A DNA stretch of 64,000 nt from Candidatus Rokuibacteriota bacterium (GTDB lineage Bacteria; Methylomirabilota; Methylomirabilia; Rokubacteriales; CSP1-6): the NCBI GenBank assembly GCA_003220685.1, contig QHTE01000048.1, positions 31,029-95,028 of the forward strand, given 5' to 3'. Below, piece by piece: positions 45,877 to 54,780 of the stretch (the first letter of the stretch is position 1; each line of letters starts with the position of its first letter). Both the position numbers and the translations under genes were made by a program. The notes under the pieces are model-generated. The model worked only from the letters and a program-made list of their open reading frames with translations. It searched no databases and had not been told where the DNA came from.

Positions 45877-48171
45877 ATGGCCGAGAACGGCACGAACGGG
45901 ACCAACGGGCGGGGCTATGTCGGCACGCGCACCATCCGCCCGGACGGCGTCGACAAGGTGACCGGGCGCGCGCGCTTCGGCGCCGATTTCAACCTGCCCG
46001 GCCAGCTCATCGGCCGCGTGCTGCGGAGCCCGCACCCGCACGCGCGCATCGTCTCGATCGACACCTCCAGGGCCGAGGCGCTGCCCGGCGTGAAGGCCGT
46101 GATCACTCGCGACGATTTCGCCGACCAGCCCTCGGAGTTCATCCCGGCGGGCGAGATGATGATGAATTACAAGGACGTCGTCCGGAACGTGCTGGCGCGC
46201 GAGAAGGCGCTGTACGAGGGCCACGCGGTGGCCGCCGTCGCCGCCACGAGCGCGGCGATCGCCCGGCGCGCGCTCAAGCTGATCGACGTGAAGTACGAGG
46301 TCCTGCCCCACGTGATCGACGTCGTGGAGGCGATGAAGCCGGACGCGCCACTGCTGCACGACGACCTCTTCACCGTCGGCGTCGAGCCCAAGCCCGACAA
46401 GCCCTCGAACGTGGCCAAGCGCGTCGAGATCACCCTGGGCGACATCGAGGCCGGCTTCAAGAAGGCCGACATCGTCGTCGAGCGCGAGTTCAAGACCGCG
46501 CCGGTGCACCAGGGCTACATCGAGCCGCACGCGGCGCTCGCGAGCGTGTCCGAGGACGGCTCGACCGAGCTCTGGTGCTGCACGCAGGGCCACTTCATCG
46601 TGCGCGCGCACTGCGCGCGCCTGCTCGGCCTGGACATCGGCAAGATCCGCGTCACCGCCTCGGAGATCGGCGGCGGCTTCGGCGGCAAGACGGTCGTCTA
46701 CCTCGAGCCGCTGGCCATCGCGCTCTCGCGCAAGACCAAGCGCCCGGTGAAGATGGTCATGTCGCGCGAGGAGGTCTTCAAGGCATCGGGCCCGACCTCG
46801 GGCGCGACCGTGCGGGTGAAGATGGGCGCGACGAAGGACGGCAAGTTCGTCGCCGGCTTCGCCGAGCTGAAGTATCAGGCCGGGGCGTTCCAGGGCTCGC
46901 CGGTGCAGCCCGGCGTCATGTGCGCCTACGCGCCGTACGACATCGAGAACGTCAAGGTGATCGGCTACGACGTCGTCTCGAACCGTCCGAAGGTGGCGGC
47001 CTACCGGGCACCCGGCGCCCCGATCTCGGAGTTCGCGGTCGAGAGCGTGGTCGACGAGATCGCCAAGAAGCTCAAGCTCGACCCGATCGAGCTGCGTATG
47101 ATGAACGCGGCGCGCGAAGGCACCAAGGCCGCGTACGGCCCGAAGTTCGGGCCGATCGGTCTCGAGGAGACGCTCAACTCGATCAAGAAGACCGAGCACT
47201 GGAACACGCCGCTCCGGAAGTGGCAGGGCCGCGGCGTGGCGTCGGGCTTCTGGTTCAACATCGGCGGCGAGACGTGCGCGTCGCTCACGATCAACGAGGA
47301 CGGCTCCGTGTCGTTGATGGTCGGCACGCCCGACATCGGCGGCCTGCGCGCCTCGCTCACGAACGTGGCCGCCGACGAGCTCGGGATCCCGTACGAGAAG
47401 GTGCGTCCGATCATCGGCGACACCGGCTCGCTCGGCTTCACGTTCCTCACCGGCGGCAGCCGCTCGGCGTTCTCCGGCTCGATGGCGATCGTCGAGGCGG
47501 CCAAGCAGATCAAGGCCGAGCTCTGCGCCCGCGCCGCCAAGCTCTGGGAGCTCAAGCCCGATCAGGTCGAGTTCGCGAACGGATCCGTGCGGGCGCTCGG
47601 CGCCGCGGCGGAGAAATTCAAGCCCATGTCGATCGCCGACTTCGCGAAGATCGCGGGCAAGACCGGCGGGCCGATCGGCGGCTACGGGCGCATCAACGCC
47701 CAGGGCGCCGGGCCGAGCCTCGGCACTCACCTGGTCGACCTGGAGGTCGATCCGGAGACCGGGCGCGTGACGATTTTGCGCTACACCGTGGCTCAGGATG
47801 CCGGTCGCGCCCTCCATCCGGCGTATGTCGAGGGCCAGTTCCAGGGCGGCGCCGTGCAGGGTATCGGCTGGGCGCTGAACGAGGAGTACATCTACGGCGA
47901 GGACGGCAAGCTTCAGAACGCGGGCTTCCTCGACTACCGGATGCCCGTCGCCTCCGACGTGCCGATGATCGACGCGATCCTGGTCGAGGTGGCCAACCCG
48001 AAGCATCCGTACGGGGTGCGCGGCGTCGGCGAGACCCCGATCGTGCCGCCGCTTGGGGCGATCGCCAACGCGATGGAGCAGGCGACCGGCATCCGCTTCA
48101 CGGAGCTTCCGATGTCGCCGCCGAAGGTCCTGAAGGCGCTCAAGGAGAAGGGCGCCAACGGGAAGACCTGA
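45877..48171 (+). CDS. molybdopterin-binding subunit, xanthine dehydrogenase/CODH-like family (CoxL-like, not form I)
   Basis: 764 aa. Typical start GTRTIRPDGVDKVTGRARFGAD, the GGGFGGK motif (about 263-269), and a late RGVGETPIVPPLGAIANA with the catalytic-Glu-type GVGE (about 713). The active-site loop reads AYRAPGAP, not the AYxCSFR of true aerobic CO dehydrogenases. The substrate is therefore probably an aldehyde, purine or N-heterocycle. Complete operon M-S-L-MoaD. Confidence 0.92.
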   Translation: MAENGTNGTNGRGYVGTRTIRPDGVDKVTGRARFGADFNLPGQLIGRVLRSPHPHARIVSIDTSRAEALPGVKAVITRDDFADQPSEFIPAGEMMMNYKDVVRNVLAREKALYEGHAVAAVAATSAAIARRALKLIDVKYEVLPHVIDVVEAMKPDAPLLHDDLFTVGVEPKPDKPSNVAKRVEITLGDIEAGFKKADIVVEREFKTAPVHQGYIEPHAALASVSEDGSTELWCCTQGHFIVRAHCARLLGLDIGKIRVTASEIGGGFGGKTVVYLEPLAIALSRKTKRPVKMVMSREEVFKASGPTSGATVRVKMGATKDGKFVAGFAELKYQAGAFQGSPVQPGVMCAYAPYDIENVKVIGYDVVSNRPKVAAYRAPGAPISEFAVESVVDEIAKKLKLDPIELRMMNAAREGTKAAYGPKFGPIGLEETLNSIKKTEHWNTPLRKWQGRGVASGFWFNIGGETCASLTINEDGSVSLMVGTPDIGGLRASLTNVAADELGIPYEKVRPIIGDTGSLGFTFLTGGSRSAFSGSMAIVEAAKQIKAELCARAAKLWELKPDQVEFANGSVRALGAAAEKFKPMSIADFAKIAGKTGGPIGGYGRINAQGAGPSLGTHLVDLEVDPETGRVTILRYTVAQDAGRALHPAYVEGQFQGGAVQGIGWALNEEYIYGEDGKLQNAGFLDYRMPVASDVPMIDAILVEVANPKHPYGVRGVGETPIVPPLGAIANAMEQATGIRFTELPMSPPKVLKALKEKGANGKT

Positions 48172-48181
48172 GGGGTAGGGA

Positions 48182-48427
48182 ATGGCGCGGGTTGTCCTGA
48201 TTGGCAACCTCGCGCAGCTGACGGGAGGCGTCGCCGAGTTCAACATCTCGGCGACGTCCATCAAGCAGCTCTATGACCGGCTCACCGAGCTCTACCCCGA
48301 GCTCGGGCCCCATCTCGAGGAAGGCGTGGCCGTCGCGATCGACGGCCAGATCTATCAGGAGACCCTCCTCCAGCCGATCGACCCCGACAGCGAAGTGTTC
48401 ATCCTCCCGCAGATCGCGGGAGGATGA
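48182..48427 (+). CDS. MoaD/ThiS family sulfur-carrier protein
   Basis: 81 aa ubiquitin-like fold. The C-terminus ends IAGG, the di-glycine that is adenylated and thiocarboxylated. It starts 10 nt after the CoxL-like gene with a GGGGTAGGGA ribosome site, so it is part of the Mo-hydroxylase operon. It may donate sulfur for molybdopterin or for the sulfido ligand of the hydroxylase. No MoaE is adjacent. Confidence 0.85.
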   Translation: MARVVLIGNLAQLTGGVAEFNISATSIKQLYDRLTELYPELGPHLEEGVAVAIDGQIYQETLLQPIDPDSEVFILPQIAGG

Positions 48428-48627
48428 GCGAACCTCCTCGCTCGCTCGCCTGCCAGGCGCTCGCGCGATCGAGCGCGGTGACGCCCGGGCGGGAGTCCGG
48501 ATAGGGCCGACCCCTTCAGGGCAAACTCGAGCTGGAGGTCGAAGAATTCCTCGGCCCCCACGCGAGGCAACCTCAAGCGGCCGGGCTTGGGACGTCAAGT
48601 TTCGCTCGACGCGCGCGCTCGAGGATG

Positions 48628-48655
48628 TTGAGTCGCGAGAGCAAGCGAGTATAGT
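48628..48655 (+). promoter_or_regulatory. candidate promoter with TANNNT next to the MFS start
   Basis: TTGAGT (4 of 6) and TATAGT (5 of 6), 16 nt apart. The -10 ends only 9 nt before the MFS ATG, so a transcript would start at or within a few bases of the start codon. A short GGAG lies 3 nt before the ATG. Confidence 0.4.
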
Positions 48656-48664
48656 CGTGGAGAT

Positions 48665-49924
48665 ATGCAACCCGGATCGGTGTTCTACGGCTGGTGGGTC
48701 GTCGCCGGGTTCTCCTTCATGACGTTCATCTCCACCGGCATCCGCCACGCGGTGGGGCCGTTCCTCAAGCCGATCGTGGCCGACCTCAATCTCGACCGCG
48801 CCAGCTTCTCGCTCGTGATCGCGGCGAGCCTCTTCCTCTACGGCGTGTTCGGTCCGCTCGTCGGTCTGGCCCTCGACCGGTTCGGCGCCCGGCTCACGGC
48901 GTCGGTCGGCACGCTCCTGCTCGTCGGATCGCTCGTACTGACGTCGCTCGTGCGAAGCTTCTGGGAGTTCGCCGTCGTGTACGGGGTGGTCCTGCCGCTC
49001 GGCCTGGCCGTGACGGGGCCGGTGATGGCCTCCGGCGTGGTCGCGCGCTGGTTCAACAAGCGCCGCGGCACCGCGCTCTCGCTCCTCGGCAGCGCGTCGA
49101 TGACCGGCATGAGCCTGCTCGTGCCGCTCGTGACCTGGCTCATTCTCACCGGCGGCTGGCGGACGGCCTACGTGGTCATCGCGGGACTCGTCCTGGTCGG
49201 GATCCTGCCGATCGCGCTCTGGGTGATCCGCGAGTCGCCGGAGCAGATGGGGCTCACGCCGGACGGCGCGACGCTCGACGCCAGGAGCACGGGCGCCGCG
49301 TCGCGCGAGCGGGTGACCGCCACCACGGCCATGCAGACGCTCGCGTTCTGGCAGCTGGCCGGCTCGTTCTTCACCTGCGGCTTCTCGATGACCCTGCTCT
49401 CCGCGCACGGCATCCCGATGCTGACCGACCACGGCTACACGCCGATGTTCGCCTCGTGGGCCTTCGGCGTGCTCGGCGGCTCGGCTATCGGCTGCACGGT
49501 GCTGCTGGGTACGCTGTCCGACCGGTTCGGACGGCGCCCGGTGCTCGCGGGAATTTACGCGGGCCGAGTGCTGATCTTCTCCGGCTTCTTCCTGATACGC
49601 GACAATCCGGCCGCGATCATCATGGTCGCCGTCCTGGGCGGGATCACGATGGCGGGGACGGGCTCGATGACCTCGGCGCTGACGGCGGACATCTGGGGGC
49701 GCTTCTCGGTCAGCCCGGTGCTCGGCGTGATCTTCCTCGTGCACCAGACCGGCGCCGCGATCGGATCGTCGCTCGCCGGCGTGCTCTTCGAGGCGACCGG
49801 CGGCTACGGCGCCGCGTTCGCGGTCGCCTGTGTGTTCCTGATGTGCGCCTCGGTGGTCGCGCTTCGGATCGATACCGGCGCGCGCCGGATCTGGCGCGTC
49901 GCCTCCGCGTCGGCGACCGAGTAG
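48665..49924 (+). CDS. MFS transporter (OFA/MCT-like monocarboxylate type)
   Basis: 419 aa with 12 predicted TMs. YGWWVVAGFSFMTFISTGIRH at the start is typical of the OFA/MCT group; GLALDRFGARLT is the loop-2/3 signature and the second half repeats it as LSDRFGRRPVL (about 282-292). Probable anion or monocarboxylate porter; substrate unknown. Converges with nrfA 5 nt later. Confidence 0.9.
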   Translation: MQPGSVFYGWWVVAGFSFMTFISTGIRHAVGPFLKPIVADLNLDRASFSLVIAASLFLYGVFGPLVGLALDRFGARLTASVGTLLLVGSLVLTSLVRSFWEFAVVYGVVLPLGLAVTGPVMASGVVARWFNKRRGTALSLLGSASMTGMSLLVPLVTWLILTGGWRTAYVVIAGLVLVGILPIALWVIRESPEQMGLTPDGATLDARSTGAASRERVTATTAMQTLAFWQLAGSFFTCGFSMTLLSAHGIPMLTDHGYTPMFASWAFGVLGGSAIGCTVLLGTLSDRFGRRPVLAGIYAGRVLIFSGFFLIRDNPAAIIMVAVLGGITMAGTGSMTSALTADIWGRFSVSPVLGVIFLVHQTGAAIGSSLAGVLFEATGGYGAAFAVACVFLMCASVVALRIDTGARRIWRVASASATE

Positions 49925-49928
49925 CCCG

Positions 49929-51308
49929 CTAGCGCTTTCGCGCCGCCCGCTCCGCCTCGAGCTGGCCTTGGCGTGCGTGGTCGATGACCTCTCCCAGGAT
50001 CCGCGCCAGCTCTTGCGGGGCGTGGAAGCCCATGGAATTCTCCGCGGCCACGAAGTCCAGGCGCCACTGCGCCTTGCGGTGCTGGGCGGCGGCGCCCTGA
50101 AGGTCGCGCTCGGCCACCCCGCCCTTCTTCGCGGCCCCGATCGCGTCGAGCATGTCCGTCGTCGCCCGGGCGGCGCGCTCCAGGAGTGCCCCGTGGCGGT
50201 CCTGGATCGTGAGCACGCGCGCCTCGAGCTCCTTCTCGGCGACCGCGTGGCAGGGCTGGCACGCGCGGTTGATGTTCAAGAGCGGACTCCGCACCCAGTG
50301 GTCGCTCACCTTGAGGGCGCCGACGCGCTCGAAAGGCATGTGGCAGTCCGCGCACGCCACGCCCGCCCGCGAGTGCACGCCCTGCGACCACACCTCGAAC
50401 TCCGGGTGCTGGGCCTTGAGGACCTTGTCGCCGGTCTCGGCGTGGGTCCAGTCCGTGAAGCCTTCGCGCTCGTAGTAGGCCTCGATCTCCTCGACCCTGA
50501 GGCCGTTCGCCCACGGGTAGGTCACGACTTTGCCGGGCCCCTTGAAGTAGTACTCGACGTGACACTGGCCGCACACGTACGAGCGCATCTCCTGGCGCGT
50601 GGCGTCCCGGTTCGGATCGTAGTCGGCGATACCTTGCTTGGCCTTGAGCGCCTTGATGCCGGCGATGAAACCCGGCCGCGTGACGCGGATCGCCATCGTC
50701 TTGGGCTCGTGGCAGTCCACGCAGGACAGCGAGTGCTGGATGAGCGGCTGCCCGCGATCGTCCTTCAGATCGCGGGCCTCGCGGTAGGGCATGGCCGAGA
50801 CCCGCTCGAACCCATTCTGGACGTCGCCCTTGCCGACGAACCGATAGAGAGCGAGGTTCGCGGCGTGACACTGCAGGCACGCGCCGGGCTGCTGGCGCTC
50901 TGTCACGCGCCGGGTCTCTTCCTGATCGAACAGCGCGTAGAAGTGGCCGCGCCGGTCGCGGTAGTCGAGCGCGAAAGCGTAGCCCGCGAAGATCCGCTTG
51001 AGCCACGGATCGCGGTCGAGCTTCTGCGCCGCTGGACCGCTATCGCTCGCGCCGAGACCACGGCCCCCGTACTTGGTCGTCGTCAGGCGCGACGTCCGGA
51101 GATACGAGTCGTACTGCAAGGGCCAGTTCTGGCCCCAGACCTTCGGGTCCATCGTGTCCTCGGTGACGTCGACCATCCGGACGAAGGGTTGTCGCGCCTC
51201 TTGCTTGCGCTCGAAGATGTTCGTGAGGAGCGCTAACAAGATCACGCTGAGACCGGCGATGCCGAACAGCGCGAGCAGCGGGAGCAGCCAGGTCCGCCAT
51301 CTTCCCAT
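49929..51308 (-). CDS. nrfA: cytochrome c nitrite reductase, ammonia-forming (NrfA), pentaheme
   Basis: 459 aa from the ATG at 51308. N-terminal TM/signal anchor about 7-29, not obviously cleaved. Five heme-attachment sites: CLQCH (144-148), CVDCH (196-200), CGQCH (246-250), CADCH (319-323), CQPCH (350-354). The first is the catalytic heme, which in most NrfA is CxxCK; here it is CxxCH. YVCGQCHVEYYF carries the conserved active-site Tyr, and EVWSQGVHSRAGVACADCHMPF carries the His and later heme. It reduces nitrite to ammonium in the periplasm using electrons from NrfH (11 nt upstream). Spacing and the 5 CxxCH sites fit NrfA rather than octaheme HAO. Confidence 0.92.
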   Translation of the reverse strand: MGRWRTWLLPLLALFGIAGLSVILLALLTNIFERKQEARQPFVRMVDVTEDTMDPKVWGQNWPLQYDSYLRTSRLTTTKYGGRGLGASDSGPAAQKLDRDPWLKRIFAGYAFALDYRDRRGHFYALFDQEETRRVTERQQPGACLQCHAANLALYRFVGKGDVQNGFERVSAMPYREARDLKDDRGQPLIQHSLSCVDCHEPKTMAIRVTRPGFIAGIKALKAKQGIADYDPNRDATRQEMRSYVCGQCHVEYYFKGPGKVVTYPWANGLRVEEIEAYYEREGFTDWTHAETGDKVLKAQHPEFEVWSQGVHSRAGVACADCHMPFERVGALKVSDHWVRSPLLNINRACQPCHAVAEKELEARVLTIQDRHGALLERAARATTDMLDAIGAAKKGGVAERDLQGAAAQHRKAQWRLDFVAAENSMGFHAPQELARILGEVIDHARQGQLEAERAARKR

Positions 51309-51318
51309 ATCCCGTCCC

Positions 51319-51777
51319 TCAGCCGCCGGCGCCGTGCCCGGCGGTGGTGTGGCAGTGGAGACAATCGAGGCCCCCGTGCGTCCGCCCGGGCGCATCGACC
51401 ACGGCGTCGACGAGTGCCTCGTGGCAGCGTACGCAGTTCTCGCGGACGATGTCGCGGTCGCGCGGCGTGATCTCGATCGGCTCCTTGAAGTTCTGCAGGG
51501 TGAAGGCGGCGGAGTGGCGAAAGCCGTGGTCGGCCTTCGCCGCCCACTTCGCGAAGCCCGCGTGAGGCAAATGACACTCGACGCACGTCGCGGTGTGCCG
51601 GTGGCCGCTCTTGAGCCAGCCGCTGTACTGGTCGTTCATGATGTGGCAGTTCACGCACGCGCGGGGGTCGGTGGAGAGATAGGAGAAGCCGTTCGCGTAG
51701 ACGAATGTGAACGCGCCAACTCCGGCGGGGATCCCCAGCAGGCAGGCGAAGAGTACGACCAGGTTCGCCCGCTTCAC
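51319..51777 (-). CDS. nrfH: NrfH-type tetraheme cytochrome c, quinol dehydrogenase
   Basis: 152 aa. TM anchor about 6-26, then four heme sites: CVNCH followed by IM (the Met-type ligand of heme 1, residues 41-47), CVECH, CVRCH and CLHCH. NapC/NirT family of the NrfH size. It takes electrons from menaquinol and delivers them to NrfA. Begins 7 nt after the cupin gene. Confidence 0.92.
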   Translation of the reverse strand: MKRANLVVLFACLLGIPAGVGAFTFVYANGFSYLSTDPRACVNCHIMNDQYSGWLKSGHRHTATCVECHLPHAGFAKWAAKADHGFRHSAAFTLQNFKEPIEITPRDRDIVRENCVRCHEALVDAVVDAPGRTHGGLDCLHCHTTAGHGAGG

Positions 51778-51784
51778 GAGCGGG

Positions 51785-52243
51785 CTATTTCTTCTCGGCC
51801 GGCGTCGAGGTGGCGGGGCCTATGCCCCAGACCTGAATGATCGTCTCCTCGTTCTTGGCGCCGTCGTAGTGGACCTTGCCGCCGTAGTGGACGACGTAGC
51901 TGCCCGCGGGCGCCGGCACCGTGCTCTCGGGGTCGAACGTCTCGCCGGTGCCCATCCACCACGTGCCCGACAGCACCGCGAAGAAGCGGTCGTTGGGATG
52001 GAAGTGCGGCCGGCTCATGTTCCCCGGCAGCCACTTCACGCGGACGACGTAGGGGCCCGGCTTGCTGGGGTCGCCGAAGAGCACGGCCGATTCGTTCGTG
52101 CCGGCCGCGTTCCGGACCCACTTGATCTCCGACGGAGTCTTGAAGTCGACCGCGGTGCGGTCGATGTCTCCGGCGCCGTGGCCCGACGGGACGCCGAGGG
52201 TCAATACGAGCAGCGCGGCGGAGAGAGCGATCGAGCGAGTCAT
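51785..52243 (-). CDS. exported cupin domain protein
   Basis: 152 aa with a signal peptide (about 1-23, AAGDIDR-like mature start). Cupin motif 1 appears as MSRPHFHPNDRFFAVLSGTWWMG (two His, ending in Gly), motif 2 as AGSYVVHYGGKVHYDG (about 117-132). Three or four His ligands could hold a metal. Sits ahead of nrfH; link to nitrite metabolism is only by position. Confidence 0.8.
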   Translation of the reverse strand: MTRSIALSAALLVLTLGVPSGHGAGDIDRTAVDFKTPSEIKWVRNAAGTNESAVLFGDPSKPGPYVVRVKWLPGNMSRPHFHPNDRFFAVLSGTWWMGTGETFDPESTVPAPAGSYVVHYGGKVHYDGAKNEETIIQVWGIGPATSTPAEKK

Positions 52244-52263
52244 GCCATCTCCTTAGAGCGGGG

Positions 52264-52782
52264 CTATTGTTTGCTGCGCAAGCGGGGCCCCAGCGGCTTC
52301 AGCACGCGGACACCCGGCGTGCCGACGAATCGATGCGCGGCCGCGTCCGGCACGACCGCCAGGCCGCGCCGCGCCACGCTGCGATCGAGCCCGACGGCGC
52401 TCATCCAGGCCACGCCCACGCCGTCCGGCAGCGCCATGCGGCCCTCCGCCTCGACCACCAGCAGACGAGAGTCCGACGCGACGTCGGGGGTGTGCTCGAC
52501 GCCGTCGAACACGTTGCGGTGCCAGTTGCGCATCTTCGTCTGCCACTCGCCGGTGTTGGTCGGGCCCGCCCTGTCCCGGTAGGCCGGGCTCGCGAAGATC
52601 TCCGGCGAGTCGACCTCGTGCAGCGCGACGAAGGGCGAGTCGGTCTTGTGGATCGTCTCGAATCGCTGGCTGGCGTGAACCCCCGGGATCGAGAGAAGCG
52701 TGTGCTGGTGGGCGACATACCACGCTTCCCACTCGGCGAGGCGTGCGGTATCGGTCAGCGCCATCTCGACCATGTAGATCAT
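52264..52782 (-). CDS. hypothetical ferredoxin-like (dimeric alpha-beta barrel) protein
   Basis: 172 aa. Start MIYMVEMALTDTARLAEWEAWYVAHQHTLLSIPGV resembles EthD/NIPSNAP-type domains (W, Y and R positions). The second half (VEAEGRMALPDG, GVAWMSAVGLDRS) is not assigned. Perhaps a monooxygenase accessory protein, as it neighbours VOC and LLM genes. Confidence 0.6.
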   Translation of the reverse strand: MIYMVEMALTDTARLAEWEAWYVAHQHTLLSIPGVHASQRFETIHKTDSPFVALHEVDSPEIFASPAYRDRAGPTNTGEWQTKMRNWHRNVFDGVEHTPDVASDSRLLVVEAEGRMALPDGVGVAWMSAVGLDRSVARRGLAVVPDAAAHRFVGTPGVRVLKPLGPRLRSKQ

Positions 52783-52800
52783 GAGGCGATCGCCCCGGGC

Positions 52801-53184
52801 TCAGGAGCGCTCGAGCAGCTCGATCCGCACGTTGTCGGGCGCCTCGATGAAGGCGATCTGGACGCCGGGCCGGATGGTGCGCGGCTCCATCTTGAAGCTG
52901 GCTCCGCGGCGCTTGAGCTCGGCGACGGCCTCGTCCATGTTGTCGACGCGCAGCCCGAAGTGATCCAGGCCGATATAGGGCTCGGTCGGCGCCGACGGGA
53001 TCGCAGCGTCGGCCGCGACCGGCGCGATGAAGATCGTCAGCCCGTCCAGGTCGAGATCCGTCCGCGGCTTGCCGTCGGACTGGATCGACTCGAGGATCTT
53101 GGCGCCGAACACGCGCTGGTAGTACTCGGCGGTCTTCTTCACGTCCCGCGTGCGCAGATGCATGTGGTCGTAGCGGTAAGCCAT
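52801..53184 (-). CDS. VOC family protein
   Basis: 127 aa, single glyoxalase-like module. His in YDHMHLRTRDV (about 6-8), GLDHFGLRVDNMDEA (second His) and a C-terminal IRIELLERS Glu. Methylmalonyl-CoA-epimerase-like layout with a Gly-rich loop absent. Co-directional with LLM 28 nt upstream. Confidence 0.8.
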   Translation of the reverse strand: MAYRYDHMHLRTRDVKKTAEYYQRVFGAKILESIQSDGKPRTDLDLDGLTIFIAPVAADAAIPSAPTEPYIGLDHFGLRVDNMDEAVAELKRRGASFKMEPRTIRPGVQIAFIEAPDNVRIELLERS

Positions 53185-53212
53185 GTCGGTCTCCTTCGTC
53201 GCGAGGCGCGCC

Positions 53213-54286
53213 CTAGCTCAGGTCGGCGACCCGCGGCGCCACGTCCTCCATCAAGAGGCGCAGGCTCTCGTGATCCCACCCGGTGTCGTCCGAGTCCGTC
53301 GTGATCGCCAGGAGCGCGCCGAAGCCGCCGCTGTCCTCGTGGATCTGCCGGATCTTGTCGGCGCACTCCGAGGGGTCGCCGACGATCCACAGGTTGTCCA
53401 TCAAGTAGTCGACCGTCACCGCCTCGTCGGCCATCGACGGCTCGAGCTTGGTCGACGCCATCTGCACTGTGCCGATGCGATTCGGGTGCTGGTGCTGCAC
53501 GTAGTTCCGTCCGAGGACCGCCCGCGCGCGCTCACGCGCCATCGCGGACGTGGGCGCCACGAGGATGTCGCGCGCGATGCGCCACTCGCTCCGGTTCGCG
53601 CGGCGCCCCGCCCCCGAGGCTCCCGCCTCGACCAGCCGCCAGTGGTCGGCGAGAAACGTTCGGGAGAGCAGCGAGCTCGACATCGGGATCCAGCCGCGCT
53701 CGCCCGCCATCCGCATCGAGCCCGAATTCGGTGTGCTGGCCGCCACGGCGATCGGCGGATGCGGCTGCTGGTAGGGCTTCATGTAGTAGCCGCGGCCCTT
53801 CACCGGATCGAACACGGGCGTGTCGATGTCGAAGAACTTGCCCCGGTGCGTGAACCGGCCGTCGGACGCCCAGAGCTTCAGCACGACGTCGAGCACCTCG
53901 GCCGAGCGGGCCCGGACGGTCGACGGATCGAGACCGAAGAGCGACAGGTCGGTTGGGATGCCGCCGCCGCCGATGCCCCACTGGAACCGGCCGCGCGCCA
54001 TGTGGTCGAGCATGGCCAGGCGGTGCGCGAGATAGACCGGATCGTGCAGGGCCAGGAGCGTCACGCCCGTCCCGAGCCGGACCGTCTTCGTCAACGCGAG
54101 CGCCTGCGCCAGCAGCAGATCGGGCGCCGGCGCGTTCTCCCAGCGCTCGGTCAGGTGCTCGCCCACCCAGACCTCGCGGAAGCCGAGCCGGTCGGCCAGC
54201 ACAATCTGCGCCACGTCGCGATCGTAGCCGTCGGCGAACGCGCGATGGGGCGGGTGGAGCGGCATCATGAACAGTCCGAACTGCAT
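53213..54286 (-). CDS. LLM-class (luciferase-like) flavin-dependent monooxygenase
   Basis: 357 aa. MQFGLFMMPLHPPHRA opening, EVWVGEHLTERWENAPAPDLLLAQ (the His/Glu catalytic region, about 39-62), RVLGTGV-like VRLGTGVTLL, GRFQWGIGGGGIPTD and PIAVAASTPNSG. Closest to the bacterial luciferase/limonene-monooxygenase-like branch, probably FMN-dependent. First gene of the cluster that ends in nrfHA. Confidence 0.88.
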   Translation of the reverse strand: MQFGLFMMPLHPPHRAFADGYDRDVAQIVLADRLGFREVWVGEHLTERWENAPAPDLLLAQALALTKTVRLGTGVTLLALHDPVYLAHRLAMLDHMARGRFQWGIGGGGIPTDLSLFGLDPSTVRARSAEVLDVVLKLWASDGRFTHRGKFFDIDTPVFDPVKGRGYYMKPYQQPHPPIAVAASTPNSGSMRMAGERGWIPMSSSLLSRTFLADHWRLVEAGASGAGRRANRSEWRIARDILVAPTSAMARERARAVLGRNYVQHQHPNRIGTVQMASTKLEPSMADEAVTVDYLMDNLWIVGDPSECADKIRQIHEDSGGFGALLAITTDSDDTGWDHESLRLLMEDVAPRVADLS

Positions 54287-54311
54287 GGGGGTCCTCGGCT
54301 CTCGGACGCGA

Positions 54312-54770
54312 TTACGGCTGGTCGATGATCTCGACCCGGTTGGGGTTCTTGCCCATCGGATATTCCTTGAGCTTCGTCAGCTTGCCGCTCGACTGATCGA
54401 TCGAGTAGCTCGAGAGACCGTGCGAGAGCTGGCCGACCGCGAGCAGATACCGGCCCGACGGATCGATGGCGAAGCCGCGCGGCTGCTTCTCGGTCGACAC
54501 GTTGCCGAGCAGGGTCAGCGTCCCCTTCGCCGGGTCGACCTGGAAGCCGGCCAAGGTGCTGCTCGAGCGCTCCGAGCCGTAGAGGAACTTGCCGTTGGGC
54601 GTGATGTGCAGGTCGGCGGCCGACGGCTTGCCGACGAAGTCGGCCGGAAGCGCGCTGACGACCTGCTTCTGCGTGAGATCGCCGGACGCAGCGTTGTAGT
54701 CGAAGACGTAGACGTTGCCGTCGAGCTCGCCGATCACGTACACGAGCTTGCCGCCGGGATGGTAGCGCAC
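54312..54770 (-). pseudogene. lactonase (6-phosphogluconolactonase-like beta-propeller), C-terminal half only
   Basis: The frame opens with a GTG directly after the stop of the BNR gene and reads RYHPGGKLVYVIGELDGNVYVFDY, which in full-length lactonases occurs near residue 190-210. GRYLLAVGQLSHGLSSYSID and the final NPNRVEII are the usual last blades. Only about 152 of some 340-380 residues remain, so half of the propeller is missing. No signal peptide or proper start. Confidence 0.6.
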
Positions 54771-54780
54771 GGGGAAGCTG

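Noticed and set aside
45877..48171. Aerobic carbon monoxide dehydrogenase large subunit
   Set aside because: The AYxCSFR active-site loop of form I is missing; AYRAPGAP fits other xanthine-oxidase-family hydroxylases.
48428..48664. Gene in the gap before the MFS transporter
   Set aside because: Short frames there lack ribosome sites and family motifs; only the promoter-like element is supported.
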